Origin: Tenrec ecaudatus | Lineage: Eukaryota; Chordata; Mammalia; Afrosoricida; Tenrecidae | NCBI RefSeq assembly: GCF_050624435.1 | Contig: NC_134541.1 | Span: forward strand, 9,314,983 to 9,378,982 | Direction: 5' to 3' | DNA length: 64,000 nt | Part shown: positions 54,612-64,000 of the stretch, piece by piece | Layout: every line of letters starts with the position of its first letter | Numbering within the stretch: position 1 is the first letter of the stretch | Made by a program: the position numbers and the translations under genes | The notes under the pieces: model-generated | Databases searched by the model: none | Told to the model about the DNA's origin: nothing | The model's input: the letters and a program-made list of their open reading frames with translations, nothing else

Positions 54612-54899
54612 AATTATTTGATCTCCCTTTGGACTCATTTTAAATTTGTTCTAGATTCTAATATTTGCTGCGTTCTTTTCCATTGAAGTTTGTCTATTTT
54701 ACTTCGTTGCTGTTGTTAGGTTCTTTGTTTGTGGGGGAGGGGTGTGTTCTTCTCTATATAAAATCCAGGACAGGCAAATCTATAGAGACAGCGCAGACAG
54801 GAGAGACTGTTCTAAATTGGATTGTGGCATGATGGTGCAACTGTTCTTGATGTGACTGAACTATTGAATCGCATGCTGCGTGGATTATGCTTCTACAAA

Positions 54900-54928
54900 C
54901 TTTATTTATTTATTTATTTATTTATTTT
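54900..54928. repeat. (TTTA)n microsatellite
   Basis: Seven TTTA units. Confidence 0.95.
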
Positions 54929-54944
54929 ACGTTCATGGGGAATA

Positions 54945-55050
54945 AAAAAGAGTTACAGTCTCAGAAACTCACCAGGGCAAATCTGCTCTGCCCTATGGAG
55001 TCGCCAGGAGTTGAAATCGACTCAATGGAGTGAATTTGAGTGTTTGACAG
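54945..55050 (+). repeat. AfroSINE 3' part, sense
   Basis: 'agagttacagtctcagaaac' to 'gaaatcgactcaatggagtg'. Confidence 0.88.
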
Positions 55051-55054
55051 TCCC

Positions 55055-55470
55055 TAGGAGTCCTGGCGGCGCAGCAGTTGAGGGCTCTCCTGCTAGCCGG
55101 TCAGCGTTGAGACCCCACCAGCCTCTCCCCGAGGGACAAGGAGGTGAAGCTCGGCTTCAGGTAAGACGCTGACTGTGGGACTGTTCCCTCACCCAAAATC
55201 TCACTGCCACCGAGTCCACACCAACTCACAGTGACCCTATTGGACAGGGCAGAACTGCCTCTGTGGGTTTCTGAGCCTGTCACTCTTTACAGGAGTAGAG
55301 AGCCTCGTCTTTCTCCCGAAGAGCGGCTGGTAGTTTCAAACAGCTAACCTTGTGGTTAGCAGCCCAACACGTCACCACTATGGCATGAGGGCTGTTCTAC
55401 TCTGTCCTATGAGGTCACTAAGAGCTGGAATGGACTCAACAGTCTATGGGTTTGGTTTTGCGGTTTATTT
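55055..55470 (+). repeat. AfroSINE, sense, split by an antisense AfroSINE
   Basis: The head is at 55055-55165 ('ggagtcctggcggcgcagca') and the tail at 55391-55470 ('ctgttctactctgtcctatg', 'gaatggactcaacagtctat'). Confidence 0.8.
55190..55390 (-). repeat. AfroSINE, antisense, nested
   Basis: 'aatctcactgccaccgagtc' to 'cgtcaccactatggcatgag', lying between the two halves of a sense AfroSINE. Confidence 0.88.
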
Positions 55471-55984
55471 CAGTCTCCCACCCATCCTACCAGGCTGTTG
55501 ACACCCAAACCTGAACATACACCTGAGACCCTAAACGTGGTGGGATTCGGACAATCCCAACCCCTTAGCAGAGAGTTCTGCTCTCTCTGTTTCATTCCTA
55601 GATTGTGGATACACACGACGCAGAGACGTTGAGGTTACTGCCCTGTCACTTCTCACTCCCTGCAAAGGAAAAAGAAAGACTAAAGAATATTGTCTAAAAT
55701 GATTTCTGGATGTTCCCGGCATCTCTAAAATATTGAAGTGTGGCCAGTGGCTAACCGGCTGTTTCTTGAGACCCTGAGTCACACATGGAAGGAATTCTTG
55801 CACGATCGTGGGGGCTAGGGGCAAGATGCTCATTCTGGCCACTCACGTACTTTAAAAAACAGGGGGTGGGGGCTGTGGGCAAGTCCTCAGATATTCTTGA
55901 ATGGACAAGTGGTTTGGATTATTTTGTTTGACGGGACTCTGAACTTAAAAGCAATTGAAAGAGATGACACTACTCACTCTATGT

Positions 55985-56192
55985 AGGAGGCCTGCTGGCA
56001 GAATGGTTACACCATGGCCTGCTGGCCACAAGGTCAGCTGTTTGAAACCACCAGCTGCTCCCCAGGAAGAGAGGCTTCCTGTTCCCACAAAGAGTTACCG
56101 TCTTGGAAATCCACAGGGACAGTTCTACCCTGTCTTCTAGGGTCACCATGAGTTGGAATTGACTTGATGGCTGTGAGTTTGGAGTTTGGTAC
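55985..56192 (+). repeat. AfroSINE, sense
   Basis: 'ggcagaatggttacaccatg' to 'ggaattgacttgatggctgt'. Confidence 0.92.
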
Positions 56193-56207
56193 TCGATTTG
56201 AGTGGAT

Positions 56208-56402
56208 AAGGAGCCCTGGTGGCACAGTGGGGAATGCACTGGGCTGCTAACGGAAAGGTTAGTATTTCAAACCCACCAGCCACTCCGAGGGAGAAACATG
56301 AGGCAGTCTGCTGCCATAAAGATTCAGAGCCTCGGAAACCCAAAGAGGCAGCTCTCCCCAACCCTACAGGGCCACAACGAGCTGGACCCTATGGCCGTGC
56401 AA
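56208..56402 (+). repeat. AfroSINE, sense
   Basis: 'aaggagccctggtggcacag' to 'gctggaccctatggccg'; only about 15 bp separates it from the previous copy. Confidence 0.92.
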
Positions 56403-58579
56403 CATGGGGGCAGTTTTCTCTGCGTGTTCAGGGGATGTTCAAAAACACACGCACATTATTTCTTTAACTCACTCAAGATCCAAAAGCCCGCAGATAGAAG
56501 ATTCCGCCTCTGATCCAAATAGCAAGACCACTAACCAGCAAAATCCCAAGCAACTCCATAAGAACCCACAAAGAAGCAAGCATCCCAACAAGAAGCTCCT
56601 CGGAAAATCCCAGTGGAAAGGAAACAAACCTTCCCAACCAAACAAGACGAACTCTGTAAGTATGCGGGGCCAAAAAGCCATGAATCGGTTTCCTCCCAGC
56701 CTGCATTTCCAGCTGTAGGAGTGTGCTGAGCTGGACGCATGATCTCCCCCATTCTTTTTTCGGGGTGTAGGAAGAATTCTATTTAGATTCCAAAACTGAG
56801 GGGGAAGGTGGGAATGATTGAGTAGGAAATTAAAGAGAAGCTCTCCCTGATAAGTAGATTTTTGGCCGGAGGTCTGTTTCCCGGTGGTAAACATTTAAAG
56901 ACTCCATGCCAAGCAAGGAATCAAACTTTCCTCTCTCCCATCCTCTCTGGTTTCCTGTGAGTTGTCCTATTCAAATGTAAATCGGTATGAATATTTGTGT
57001 GAAGCTGTCTCCAACTTGAAAGAATGAGGGTTTCCCCCACTCCTCCCCACAGGTTCAAAATCTGCCACAGAGAAGACTGGCAGCTGTCTAGTGGATGACT
57101 TATTGGCGGGGCAGTTGTTACATCTGAAGACAGACGCTGGGCCTGGAAAGAGAAGATCCAGGAGAGATGTCCGCCCAGAAAACGCTGCCTGTACTCCCAG
57201 GAAAGGGGCAAACACAGGCTCTTACCTGGGCGATCTGAAGGGAATCCTGCATAATAAATCAGGAAGCTCAGCCAAGACCCAAACAGCGTTCACTCCAAAA
57301 GGTGACCCTCTGGTATTTTCCAAAGACTGGTTTAGCTCCAGAAACCCATTCTGTCTATCGTGTACTTGGGAGGTACACTCAGACTCCCCGGCTCTCAGAG
57401 CAGATGAGTCACGGAGCCTGGCATCGGGCTGGGGATTAGATCTTGTGTTTATTTCGGGGATCCATTTTACCCTTGACCACAGCTGATCTCCACCATTGTA
57501 CAGACCCTTACTGGCATTCTCGGAATTTCCTGCGGAATCCTCCAGTGGGGCATCAACAAAGGGGGGGCGGGGGCAGAGTCAGGAGACTGACAGCACAGGA
57601 GGTTGGGGCAGTACATTGACCTTCGACAGAGGAGTCTCTCATCCACCAGGTAGCTTGGTGAACTAGAAATATTTGTCTTTTTGATTTTTTGGTTTTTCAT
57701 AGCAAGAACAGAAGAGATTGGTAATAAACTAGGTGGATAATTCTTTTCCTTTGGGGGCCACAGGGGGACATGAAAATAGGTAGCTATCCTCATTCTTCTC
57801 ACACTGGCATCCCTATATTAACCAACAAGCAAAATCAAAAACAGAGAGAGCGAGAGAGGAAAAAAGAAAGGAAAGCGGAGGAAGAAATGAGGGAAGGCGA
57901 GAAAGAGGGGGGAGAGGCAGGAGGGAAGTGAAGGGGGGAGGGAGGAGGGAAATGAAGCGGGGAGGCAGGAAGGAGGGTACAAAATTAATCACCCTGAGGC
58001 CACATCTGGGTGGACGCTTTAGAAAAACCACAAGTCACCCAAATTACCTTCTGTTTCCCTTTTAATGGAAGCGAACATTTAAGTAATAGTCTGCCTGCAG
58101 TTCCAAGGTTTGCCCTGGACTTTTCACCTGCCTTATTGGTCTGCGACCATTAATTTTCTTTGCTATAAGAAACCAAGGATTGGCGAGATGAAGTACTTTG
58201 AGAAAGATCACACAATTAGCATGGGCTGGCGGCGGGAGCCCAGCGTGAACTTGGAGTTTCAGCCTCGTCGATGACACATGGAGACCTTGGTTGTTTGGTG
58301 TGTTTTCTCCTGATGATCTTACAGGCGTGTCTAGCTCACATTTCCATGGGCAATCCTCATTTCTCAGGAGCCCTGTCCCAGAATTATCCTCTGAGACTTG
58401 GAAACACTGTGCTACATCGAAACCACTGCCCTCCTTGCTGATACAGTGGATCCCAGCTGTGAATCCACCCCGCCTGCTGTGCTCAGAAAGCAGAGCGAGT
58501 ATGTGGTGATCCCTGTGCCTGCCCCAGTCCCTGGTGGGCTGTAGCACTCCGCCCTCATCGCCTGCATCTCAAGTGTTGG
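56403..58579. other. Longest repeat-poor stretch, no gene recognised
   Basis: Apart from a purine-rich tract at 57836-57978 this 2.2 kb has no recognised repeat. Frames of 131 codons (57091-57486, plus) and 161 codons (58062-58547, minus) lack domains. It is the best place to look for conserved noncoding elements. Confidence 0.4.
57836..57978. repeat. Purine-rich (GA/GGA) tract
   Basis: Some 140 bp almost entirely of A and G on the plus strand, with loose 'gggaggcagga' periodicity. Confidence 0.85.
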
Positions 58580-58810
58580 AGTGCATCACAAGGTCAGCTG
58601 TTCAAAACCACCAGCGGCTCCATGAGAGAAACTAAACCATCTGGATGGCAGTTGGCCACCTGTTACGTCACTGACGAAGTGCTGCCTCCAGAGTCCCTGT
58701 GTGCTGCAATGTACCACAAGGTTGGGGGTTTGAAGCCACCAGAGGTGCTGCAGAATAGAGGCCTGGCAACCTGTATCTGAAGAATCGGCCATGGAGCACC
58801 CATGGAGCGC
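58580..58810 (+). repeat. AfroSINE head fragments
   Basis: 'aaggtcagctgttcaaaacc' at about 58590 and a similar 'gggggtttgaagccacc' at about 58722; both incomplete. Confidence 0.5.
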
Positions 58811-59084
58811 CATCCTCCTGTCTCATACATGGGGCCGCCACGCATCGGTGCTTTGGTGACTCTTTTGTTAACTTTTAAATCCTTGCTTGTTTATTTATTT
58901 ATTTTGCTCCTCTGTTTATTGTCTGACTCTGGGGGCAGGTCCTTTATGTGGATATCGATCCCTTGCTATGGACCCCCCCCAGGACTTCTAACGGTCGATG
59001 CCTTGTAGTAGGTAATCAATCCAAATGTTTGTTACACAGAGGTACCAAGACTGAATGAAGAATGGTTCCTTGTTAAAGATCCAC

Positions 59085-59277
59085 CACAACCTGCTGCCAT
59101 GGGGTTGATTGCAGCTCATAGGGACGTCCAGGCAGAGTGGACCACCCAGAGGGTAAATCTCTACAGGCGCTGACTGCCACTGTTTTCTGCTGGGAAGCAG
59201 CCCGTGGGCTTGAACCTCTGACCTTTCTGAGTTGTCAGCTGAGGACATTAACCACTGCAACACCAGGGTTCTTCCAT
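59085..59277 (-). repeat. AfroSINE, antisense
   Basis: 'ctgctgccatggggttgatt' to 'actgcaacaccagggttctt'. Confidence 0.85.
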
Positions 59278-59455
59278 TAGTCATTGGAGAAATGCAAATC
59301 AGAGCTGCAAGGCGATACCAGCTCACCTCTGAACAGAACATGGCCCTGGTTCAAACCAACAAAAACAAAAGCTAATGGCGATGAGGCTGTGGGGAGATGG
59401 GAAGCTGCTTCCTCTGCTGGAGGGATTGTACCAGTCTTTATGGGACCAAAAAAAA
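59278..59455 (+). mobile_element. Old L1 3' fragment, sense
   Basis: 'cattggagaaatgcaaatca' and 'gcgataccagctcacctctg', then 'ggcgatgaggctgtggggag', ending in an A-run. Confidence 0.7.
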
Positions 59456-59461
59456 AAATGT

Positions 59462-59577
59462 GTGCTCACTTCGGCAGCACAGGCACTAAAATTGGAACTA
59501 TACAGAGGAGATTAGCAGATTAGCATGACCCCTGCCCCAGGATGACATCCAAATTTGTGAAGTGTTATATATATATT
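59462..59577 (+). pseudogene. U6 spliceosomal snRNA retropseudogene
   Basis: Nearly the whole 107-nt U6 RNA is recognisable: 'gtgctcacttcggcagcac' at the 5' end, 'ctaaaattggaactatacag', 'atgacccctgcccc', 'aggatgacatccaaatttgt' and a diverged 3' end. An 'agattagc' segment is tandemly duplicated, accounting for the 116 bp length. Several differences in the catalytic central region and no recognisable PSE or TATA box just upstream argue that it is not transcribed. It lies between L1-type sequences. Confidence 0.9.
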
Positions 59578-59679
59578 CAAAATGTGAAGCTATTGCTTCT
59601 TGGTATTTCCTCCCTCTGAGTCTCTGAACTTCTGTCGGCAGTGTTTCCATCTCTCAAGCCCTTCCTGAAGATCCTTCTG

Positions 59680-59905
59680 GTCAGAGAAGAGACCCAAAAC
59701 CCATCTGTAGACAATAGGACCTCCCCTGGCAGGAGGGTCACAAGAAGGGATGAGTCCACCAGGGCACAGTATAGCACCGATGAAATACACAATATTCCTC
59801 TGGCTCCTTGAGGCTTCCTCACCCCCCACTATCATGACCCCAGTCCTGCCTTTCCATTCTGGCTAGACTGGAGCATGTACACTGGTACAGATAAGAGCTC
59901 TTGGG
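59680..59905 (+). mobile_element. L1 3'UTR fragment, sense, downstream of U6
   Basis: 'catctgtagacaataggacc', 'cagggcacagtatagcaccg' and 'ctagactggagcatgtacac' parallel 20030-20220. It is truncated before the L1 end. Confidence 0.75.
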
Positions 59906-60052
59906 TAGTTCCTAGGGATCGGAGGTGGCAGGAGGGGAAATGGCTCTTTATTCTTGTAGTGGGAAAGGCAACACCAAATGTGAGGGAAGTGTGCACCATT
60001 TAACCAAGTAAATGACAGCGATAAAAAATACAGGACTTTATGAGTTCTAACA

Positions 60053-60205
60053 CCCAAAACCAAACCCATTGCCACGGAGTCAGTTCAGACTCATGGCGAC
60101 CGTGTAGGACGGGGTGGAACTGCCCTGCCCCTGTGTGGGAAACTGTGGCTCTTTACAGAAGCATCTGGTTTTGAACTCCTGGCCTTGTGGCCCAGGGCTC
60201 CAGTG
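60053..60205 (-). repeat. AfroSINE, antisense, shortened
   Basis: 'aaacccattgccacggagtc' to 'ccttgtggcccagggctcc'. Confidence 0.85.
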
Positions 60206-61154
60206 TTGTTATTACTTGGGGCAAAAAATAAAAAAGGAAGGTCCAGAACAAAATCTATAGTGTTCTACCCAGTGCATGCAGAATATAAAAAAGAACAGAT
60301 GTGTGAGTGTGTAAATGTGTGAAGTCCATCTAGAAGGACGAACAGACAATTTAGCAGCAACAGCAGGGAAAAGAGATATAGGTAGGAATACATGTCTATA
60401 TGGGGATAGCAAGGCCGTGTGTAGACATGTACATCTATAAGTTTATCTGTTGGGACAGACATGTCCATATTGGTGTGTGCTGCACATATATTCAAATACG
60501 CAATACAGCTCAAAGGGGCTTGATACCTCCCAAATATAGCAAGCCCCTCCCAGGATGAGGACCGCAGGCTCGTGGACAACTTGGTTGTTTGGTACAGCAC
60601 AGGCTGTAAACTGTACGTTTTTTATATTAGTATGGTAGGTAGCATCTGAGGTCTGCAAAGCTTCCTAGGCAGAGAAATAAAGTCTTCCCCGGGAGCGGGC
60701 TCTCTGAAGCTGGACTTCTAGCCTCCCAAACTGTGAGAAAATATATGTCTATTTGTTAAAACCACCCCCTTGTGGCATGTGGTCCTGACAGCACTGTCAT
60801 GAAGGCGGGGGCTGGTTCAAGGGGTTATGACATGTGTCCCTCCTGTCGATTAGCATCAGCCTTCAAAACACGGGATGAGTCAGCACTTACAGTGACACAT
60901 GGAAGGCAGGCAGGATGCAGCCTTTAGTGACAAAGGCAGGCCGTCGAGGATATATATTGGTGCTTGTGAGGGGGTAGGGAGATGTAAATTGAGCAGGCAT
61001 TTATGAGGCATTCTGTCTATACACTGTGCATTATGTCTGTCTACATTAAGCATGCAATGCATGTAACTTGGCTGTTCCTAGCCTTCAATTCATTCAATTC
61101 ACCGTTCTTTAGTAAGAATAACCGAACACTATCACCTTCCAACTTGCTCAGAGA
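60206..61154. other. Mostly unassigned sequence
   Basis: Apart from the MaLR fragment at 60680-60810 nothing is recognised. Confidence 0.35.
60680..60810 (+). mobile_element. MaLR (MLT1-type) LTR 3' fragment
   Basis: 'gctggacttctagcctccca', 'aactgtgagaaaatatatgt' and 'ccccttgtggcatgtggtcc'. Confidence 0.65.
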
Positions 61155-61330
61155 AGCCCTAGTGGCTCAGTGATTAAAGCACTGGGCTGCTCACCAAAGG
61201 TCGGTGGTGCAAACCCACCAGCTGCTCTGTTGGGGGAGAAGATGTGTCAGTTGGGGAAATCCCATGGGGAAATTCTCTTCCATCCTAGAGGGTCGTTATA
61301 AGTTGCAATCAACTGAACAATGAAAGGTGT
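61155..61330 (+). repeat. AfroSINE, sense
   Basis: 'agccctagtggctcagtgat' to 'agttgcaatcaactgaacaa'. Confidence 0.88.
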
Positions 61331-61445
61331 CATCTCTTTCTTACTGGATCATCTGTATTAAAATATGTATCCATTGTGCACGCATGTGGTGTACATGCAT
61401 GTGCATGCATATGTCTAAACATGTATGTGAGTATGTCTTTCCTTC

Positions 61446-61540
61446 CTGTGGTAGTTACATAATTTCATGTCAACTTGATAAATAAGTGTCAGGGTGGAGT
61501 CTAGCCTGTCAGGACACAGGACCGTGAGTTCCCCTCCAAT
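61446..61540 (+). mobile_element. ERVL/MLT2-like LTR 5' fragment
   Basis: 'ctgtggtagttacataattt' and 'cagggtggagtctagcctgt' parallel the starts at 4643 and 8155. Confidence 0.6.
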
Positions 61541-61569
61541 TGGACCATCCCTCTACTCCCCACTCCTCC

Positions 61570-61790
61570 ACCCTCTACTGTGCTCCAGTCTCACTGTTAC
61601 TCATCCAACCCGCCAAGTCCTTTGCACGGGCTGTTCCTGCTGTCTGGGATCCTCTTTCCCAAGCATCCTCCACCCTCCCTGCCTTGTGCTATTTGAGTCT
61701 TCGCACAAGCATCATTGGTGAAGAGAAGCCCTCTCTGGTCTTCTCATCTGAAGTGGTCTCTTCCCCCTTCTCACCCTCTGTTCCTGCTGC
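61570..61790 (+). repeat. L2 LINE fragment
   Basis: 'ctttgcacgggctgttcctg' and 'ctgtctgggatcctctttcc' are typical of L2 3' ends. Confidence 0.7.
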
Positions 61791-61872
61791 AATTTCTCCC
61801 TCGATGCACTTGAGCTGCTGTTCAGGGAAGGATCCTGAGGCCAGTGAAAGCCTGTGGAGCCCAGGTCTTGTT

Positions 61873-61935
61873 TGACAGTCTGGGACCCACTGGAGTTGAA
61901 AATGACTCGATGGCAACTGGTTTGGCCGCTATGGT
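61873..61935 (+). repeat. AfroSINE 3' fragment, sense
   Basis: 'tgaaaatgactcgatggcaa'. Confidence 0.65.
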
Positions 61936-62439
61936 TTGGTTGACTGTGGGACGGCAGTACCTACCCCGCCCCACACCCAGTGGTCAGAAGGGAAGGGGTT
62001 AAGAAGACAGGAAATGATCGTAAAGATCCTATGACTTGGCATACACACAAAACCATGTACCGGCTGAGGAAATACATCTCTTTCATTCATGCGCTGCATA
62101 AATGCATTCCTTTATCCACACATTGCTAGCTTTTAAGCACATGCCAGTGCTATTTAACGTAATTTCACTAAATACAAATGTATTCCCAAAGCATCTGAGA
62201 GCTTACAATCATGCATTTTCTACCACGTTTTCTTTTGTCTTTCAGTCCACGGACCTGTCTTAAGCATATCATGCCGCTTGTAAGTGCCTGGTGTCCAACA
62301 AATGCCCTCATATGTCAAACTGGAAGCACGTGTTTTGAGACTATGTGGGCCCCCTTTAGTTCAAATACCATAGGTGAAATTTCTATTAGCAGAAACTGTC
62401 GAAGTGAGAAGATGATTTTGATCGTAATTATTAATGTAG
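61936..62439. other. Single-copy-looking sequence
   Basis: AT-rich; nothing recognised. Confidence 0.35.
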
Positions 62440-62615
62440 CAAGACTTTGTTGATCGCTTACTGTCAGCCCAGCACAGTTCTGTGTTCTTCTTAATTACCC
62501 ACCTAATCCTCAAAACAATTTTATAAAGGAAGCCTTGTGATTCCCATTTTACAGATGCACTGTCTTAAGGTTGACACGAGACGTAAATGGCAGAGGACAA
62601 GATGGAGATCTGTCT
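62440..62615 (+). repeat. MIR
   Basis: 'gatcgcttactgtcagccca', 'acctaatcctcaaaacaatt' and 'gattcccattttacagatgc' give a long MIR match. Confidence 0.85.
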
Positions 62616-62619
62616 TAAT

Positions 62620-62960
62620 AGAAATGTATCAGTTAGCTGTAGCTGTGTAACATATCACCCCCAAACCCAATTGCTAAAAACAGTGAGCCTGTGCTGCGAG
62701 CTATGTACCCATAGGCTAACCTGGTAGTCCTTCGCACAGTTGAGGTTGCACACACTTCTGTCATCAGTGGTGGGTTCCGCAGGAAGTTCTGCAAGTCTAA
62801 GGTGGACTTTCTCATAGATCAGAAGGCCGGTGAGTTGTAGGATGAGCTACCAGAATGGTGCTTTCAGTTGAGACTCCACATCGTCGTCTCTCAGCCTCCA
62901 GCAAATGAGGCCAAGCTCGTGCAGACGGCAGCAGCAAGCTTCACAGTTATGAGCAGACTC
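62620..62960 (-). mobile_element. Ancient LTR-like repeat, probably MaLR, antisense
   Basis: 'gtatcagttagctgtagctg', 'tgtaacatatcacccccaaa' and 'ccaattgctaaaaacagtga' form a recognised mammalian repeat motif. Naming is uncertain. Confidence 0.45.
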
Positions 62961-63789
62961 AGGAGCCCCGTGGGACATCTAGGCTTGGAACACTGTTGTT
63001 TATGTTCTGTCAGCCAAAACAAGACATACAACAAAACAACTATTTAGTTAGGTCAATAAAGGAAGTTCTTCCCTGGCATATTTATTGCCGAATGTATACA
63101 AAAGGAGACAGGTCTGGGAAGACTCACTACAAGCACATTTATTTCACGGTGGAAGGACCATCCTCTACGGTGATGGAGGAAAGGGCGAAGGGATGTGGGT
63201 TCTCACCCCACGGAATTAATGTGGAGTGTGACAGAGATCCAAGCTCTCACGGAGAAGACGAAAGAAGAGCAGTAAGTCCGGTCAAGTCTGTCATTTGAAA
63301 TCAAGGTCGTTTGGACGTGCTTAAAGAACAGAAAGAATATTCCCGATAAGGACGGTGCTCTTTTGAAGGATGGTCTGTAAAATTAAACTCTCAGCGATCC
63401 TTCTCAAGGAGCCAAGACATCCATCGAGGGACCTGTGTGTCCAAGTCAAAGGCGGGGGAAACCAGGTGGGCAGAGATAAGGAGGTGCCGGTGTTGTTGAT
63501 TGTTCAGCAGAAACTGAGAATGGTGTGCATTCTGATGTGTAGATTTTCACACCTACACGCAAAGGTACCCACGTATAACTGATATCCCTGGGGTAGGACA
63601 CAGACCCCATCTCTTCCTGATGAGAGGAGTTGCAAGCCGGCATGACAATGCATGTGACACAGGGGAGGCAGAGATAAAGACATCCTGCCTCTTGTTTTTC
63701 TTTATTGGCCATCAACCTAGAGACCAAAGAAAGGCAAGCTATTATGTGGCTAGAGGGCAACGAGGCACACAGTCTAATCAGGTGAGGGT
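62961..63789. other. Single-copy-looking sequence
   Basis: No gene or repeat recognised. Confidence 0.35.
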
Positions 63790-64000
63790 ACAGCCACGTT
63801 GGAGAACTGCTGGGCATTACACATGCACCTCTCCCAAAGTCCAGCAGTTCTAGCCCTAGGTGTTTACCCACAAGAAATGAATGCATATGCTTCCCCCCAA
63901 AGATTTATTCCTATAAACAAATAATGTTCATAACAGCTTTATTCAGAGTATCCAAAAGCATCGAACAGATGGATGCATAATTGAAGGAGAACACTGATTA
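63790..64000 (+). mobile_element. Old L1 3' fragment, cut by the window end
   Basis: 'tacccacaagaaatgaatgc', 'ttcataacagctttattcag' and 'cgaacagatggatgcataat' match L1 3' sequence. Confidence 0.75.

Noticed and set aside
59462-59577. Functional U6 snRNA gene
   Set aside because: Internal duplication, several core substitutions, degraded 3' end and no visible PSE/TATA upstream.
671-61330. AfroSINE heads as functional tRNA genes
   Set aside because: The tRNA-like parts lack a complete cloverleaf and always continue into the SINE body.

Overview
This is mammalian nuclear DNA with no convincing protein-coding gene. No reading frame resembles a host protein, no exon chain is visible, and most of the sequence is interspersed repeats. 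Two signatures point to an afrotherian, most probably a tenrec such as Echinops telfairi. First, about 50 copies of the tRNA-derived AfroSINE occur on both strands, with an RTE/BovB LINE sharing its tail. Second, four copies of the SPIN hAT transposon are present; among afrotherians I know SPIN only from tenrecs. The species is inferred from repeat content, not from a gene.

Layout. 1-3 kb: a BovB 3' fragment, an AfroSINE and the only clear CpG island (about 1670-2010), with YY1-like motifs. 3-12 kb: nested transposons, comprising MaLR and ERVL-type LTRs, a 1435 bp hAT element with perfect 8 bp target duplications inside an LTR, a SPIN MITE, an internally deleted BovB, and an antisense LTR split by a mariner remnant and a BovB tail. 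12-18 kb: SINEs, MIRs and single-copy DNA with one 226-codon frame of doubtful meaning. 18-23 kb: an L1 3' end with a very long 3'UTR, a BovB and an antisense L1 end. 23-26.5 kb: MaLR, a GC-rich single-copy block, BovB, a mariner-like MITE, and a SPIN inserted in an AfroSINE. 27-32 kb: an antisense ERVL-type LTR and a degraded L1 split by an AfroSINE with visible target duplications. 33-43 kb: BovB, AfroSINEs, several L1 3' ends (one with a 5' inversion), and a BovB/SPIN junction. 44-56 kb: dense AfroSINEs, some nested or dimeric, a 27 bp minisatellite and a SPIN copy. 56-64 kb: more single-copy DNA, a U6 snRNA retropseudogene next to L1 sequence, MIR, L2 and MaLR relics, ending inside an L1.

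The repeats form a layered record. Ancient mammalian relics (MIR, L2, MaLR, ERVL) lie beneath afrotherian BovB/AfroSINE and L1 activity, and beneath DNA transposons of kinds known to cross species (SPIN, mariner, probably the 1.4 kb hAT). Nesting gives a relative order: hAT after its LTR, mariner after its LTR, SPIN after AfroSINE. I see no evidence of an operon-like or CRISPR-like system. Family names were recalled, not searched, so repeat edges are approximate except where terminal repeats or target duplications fix them.
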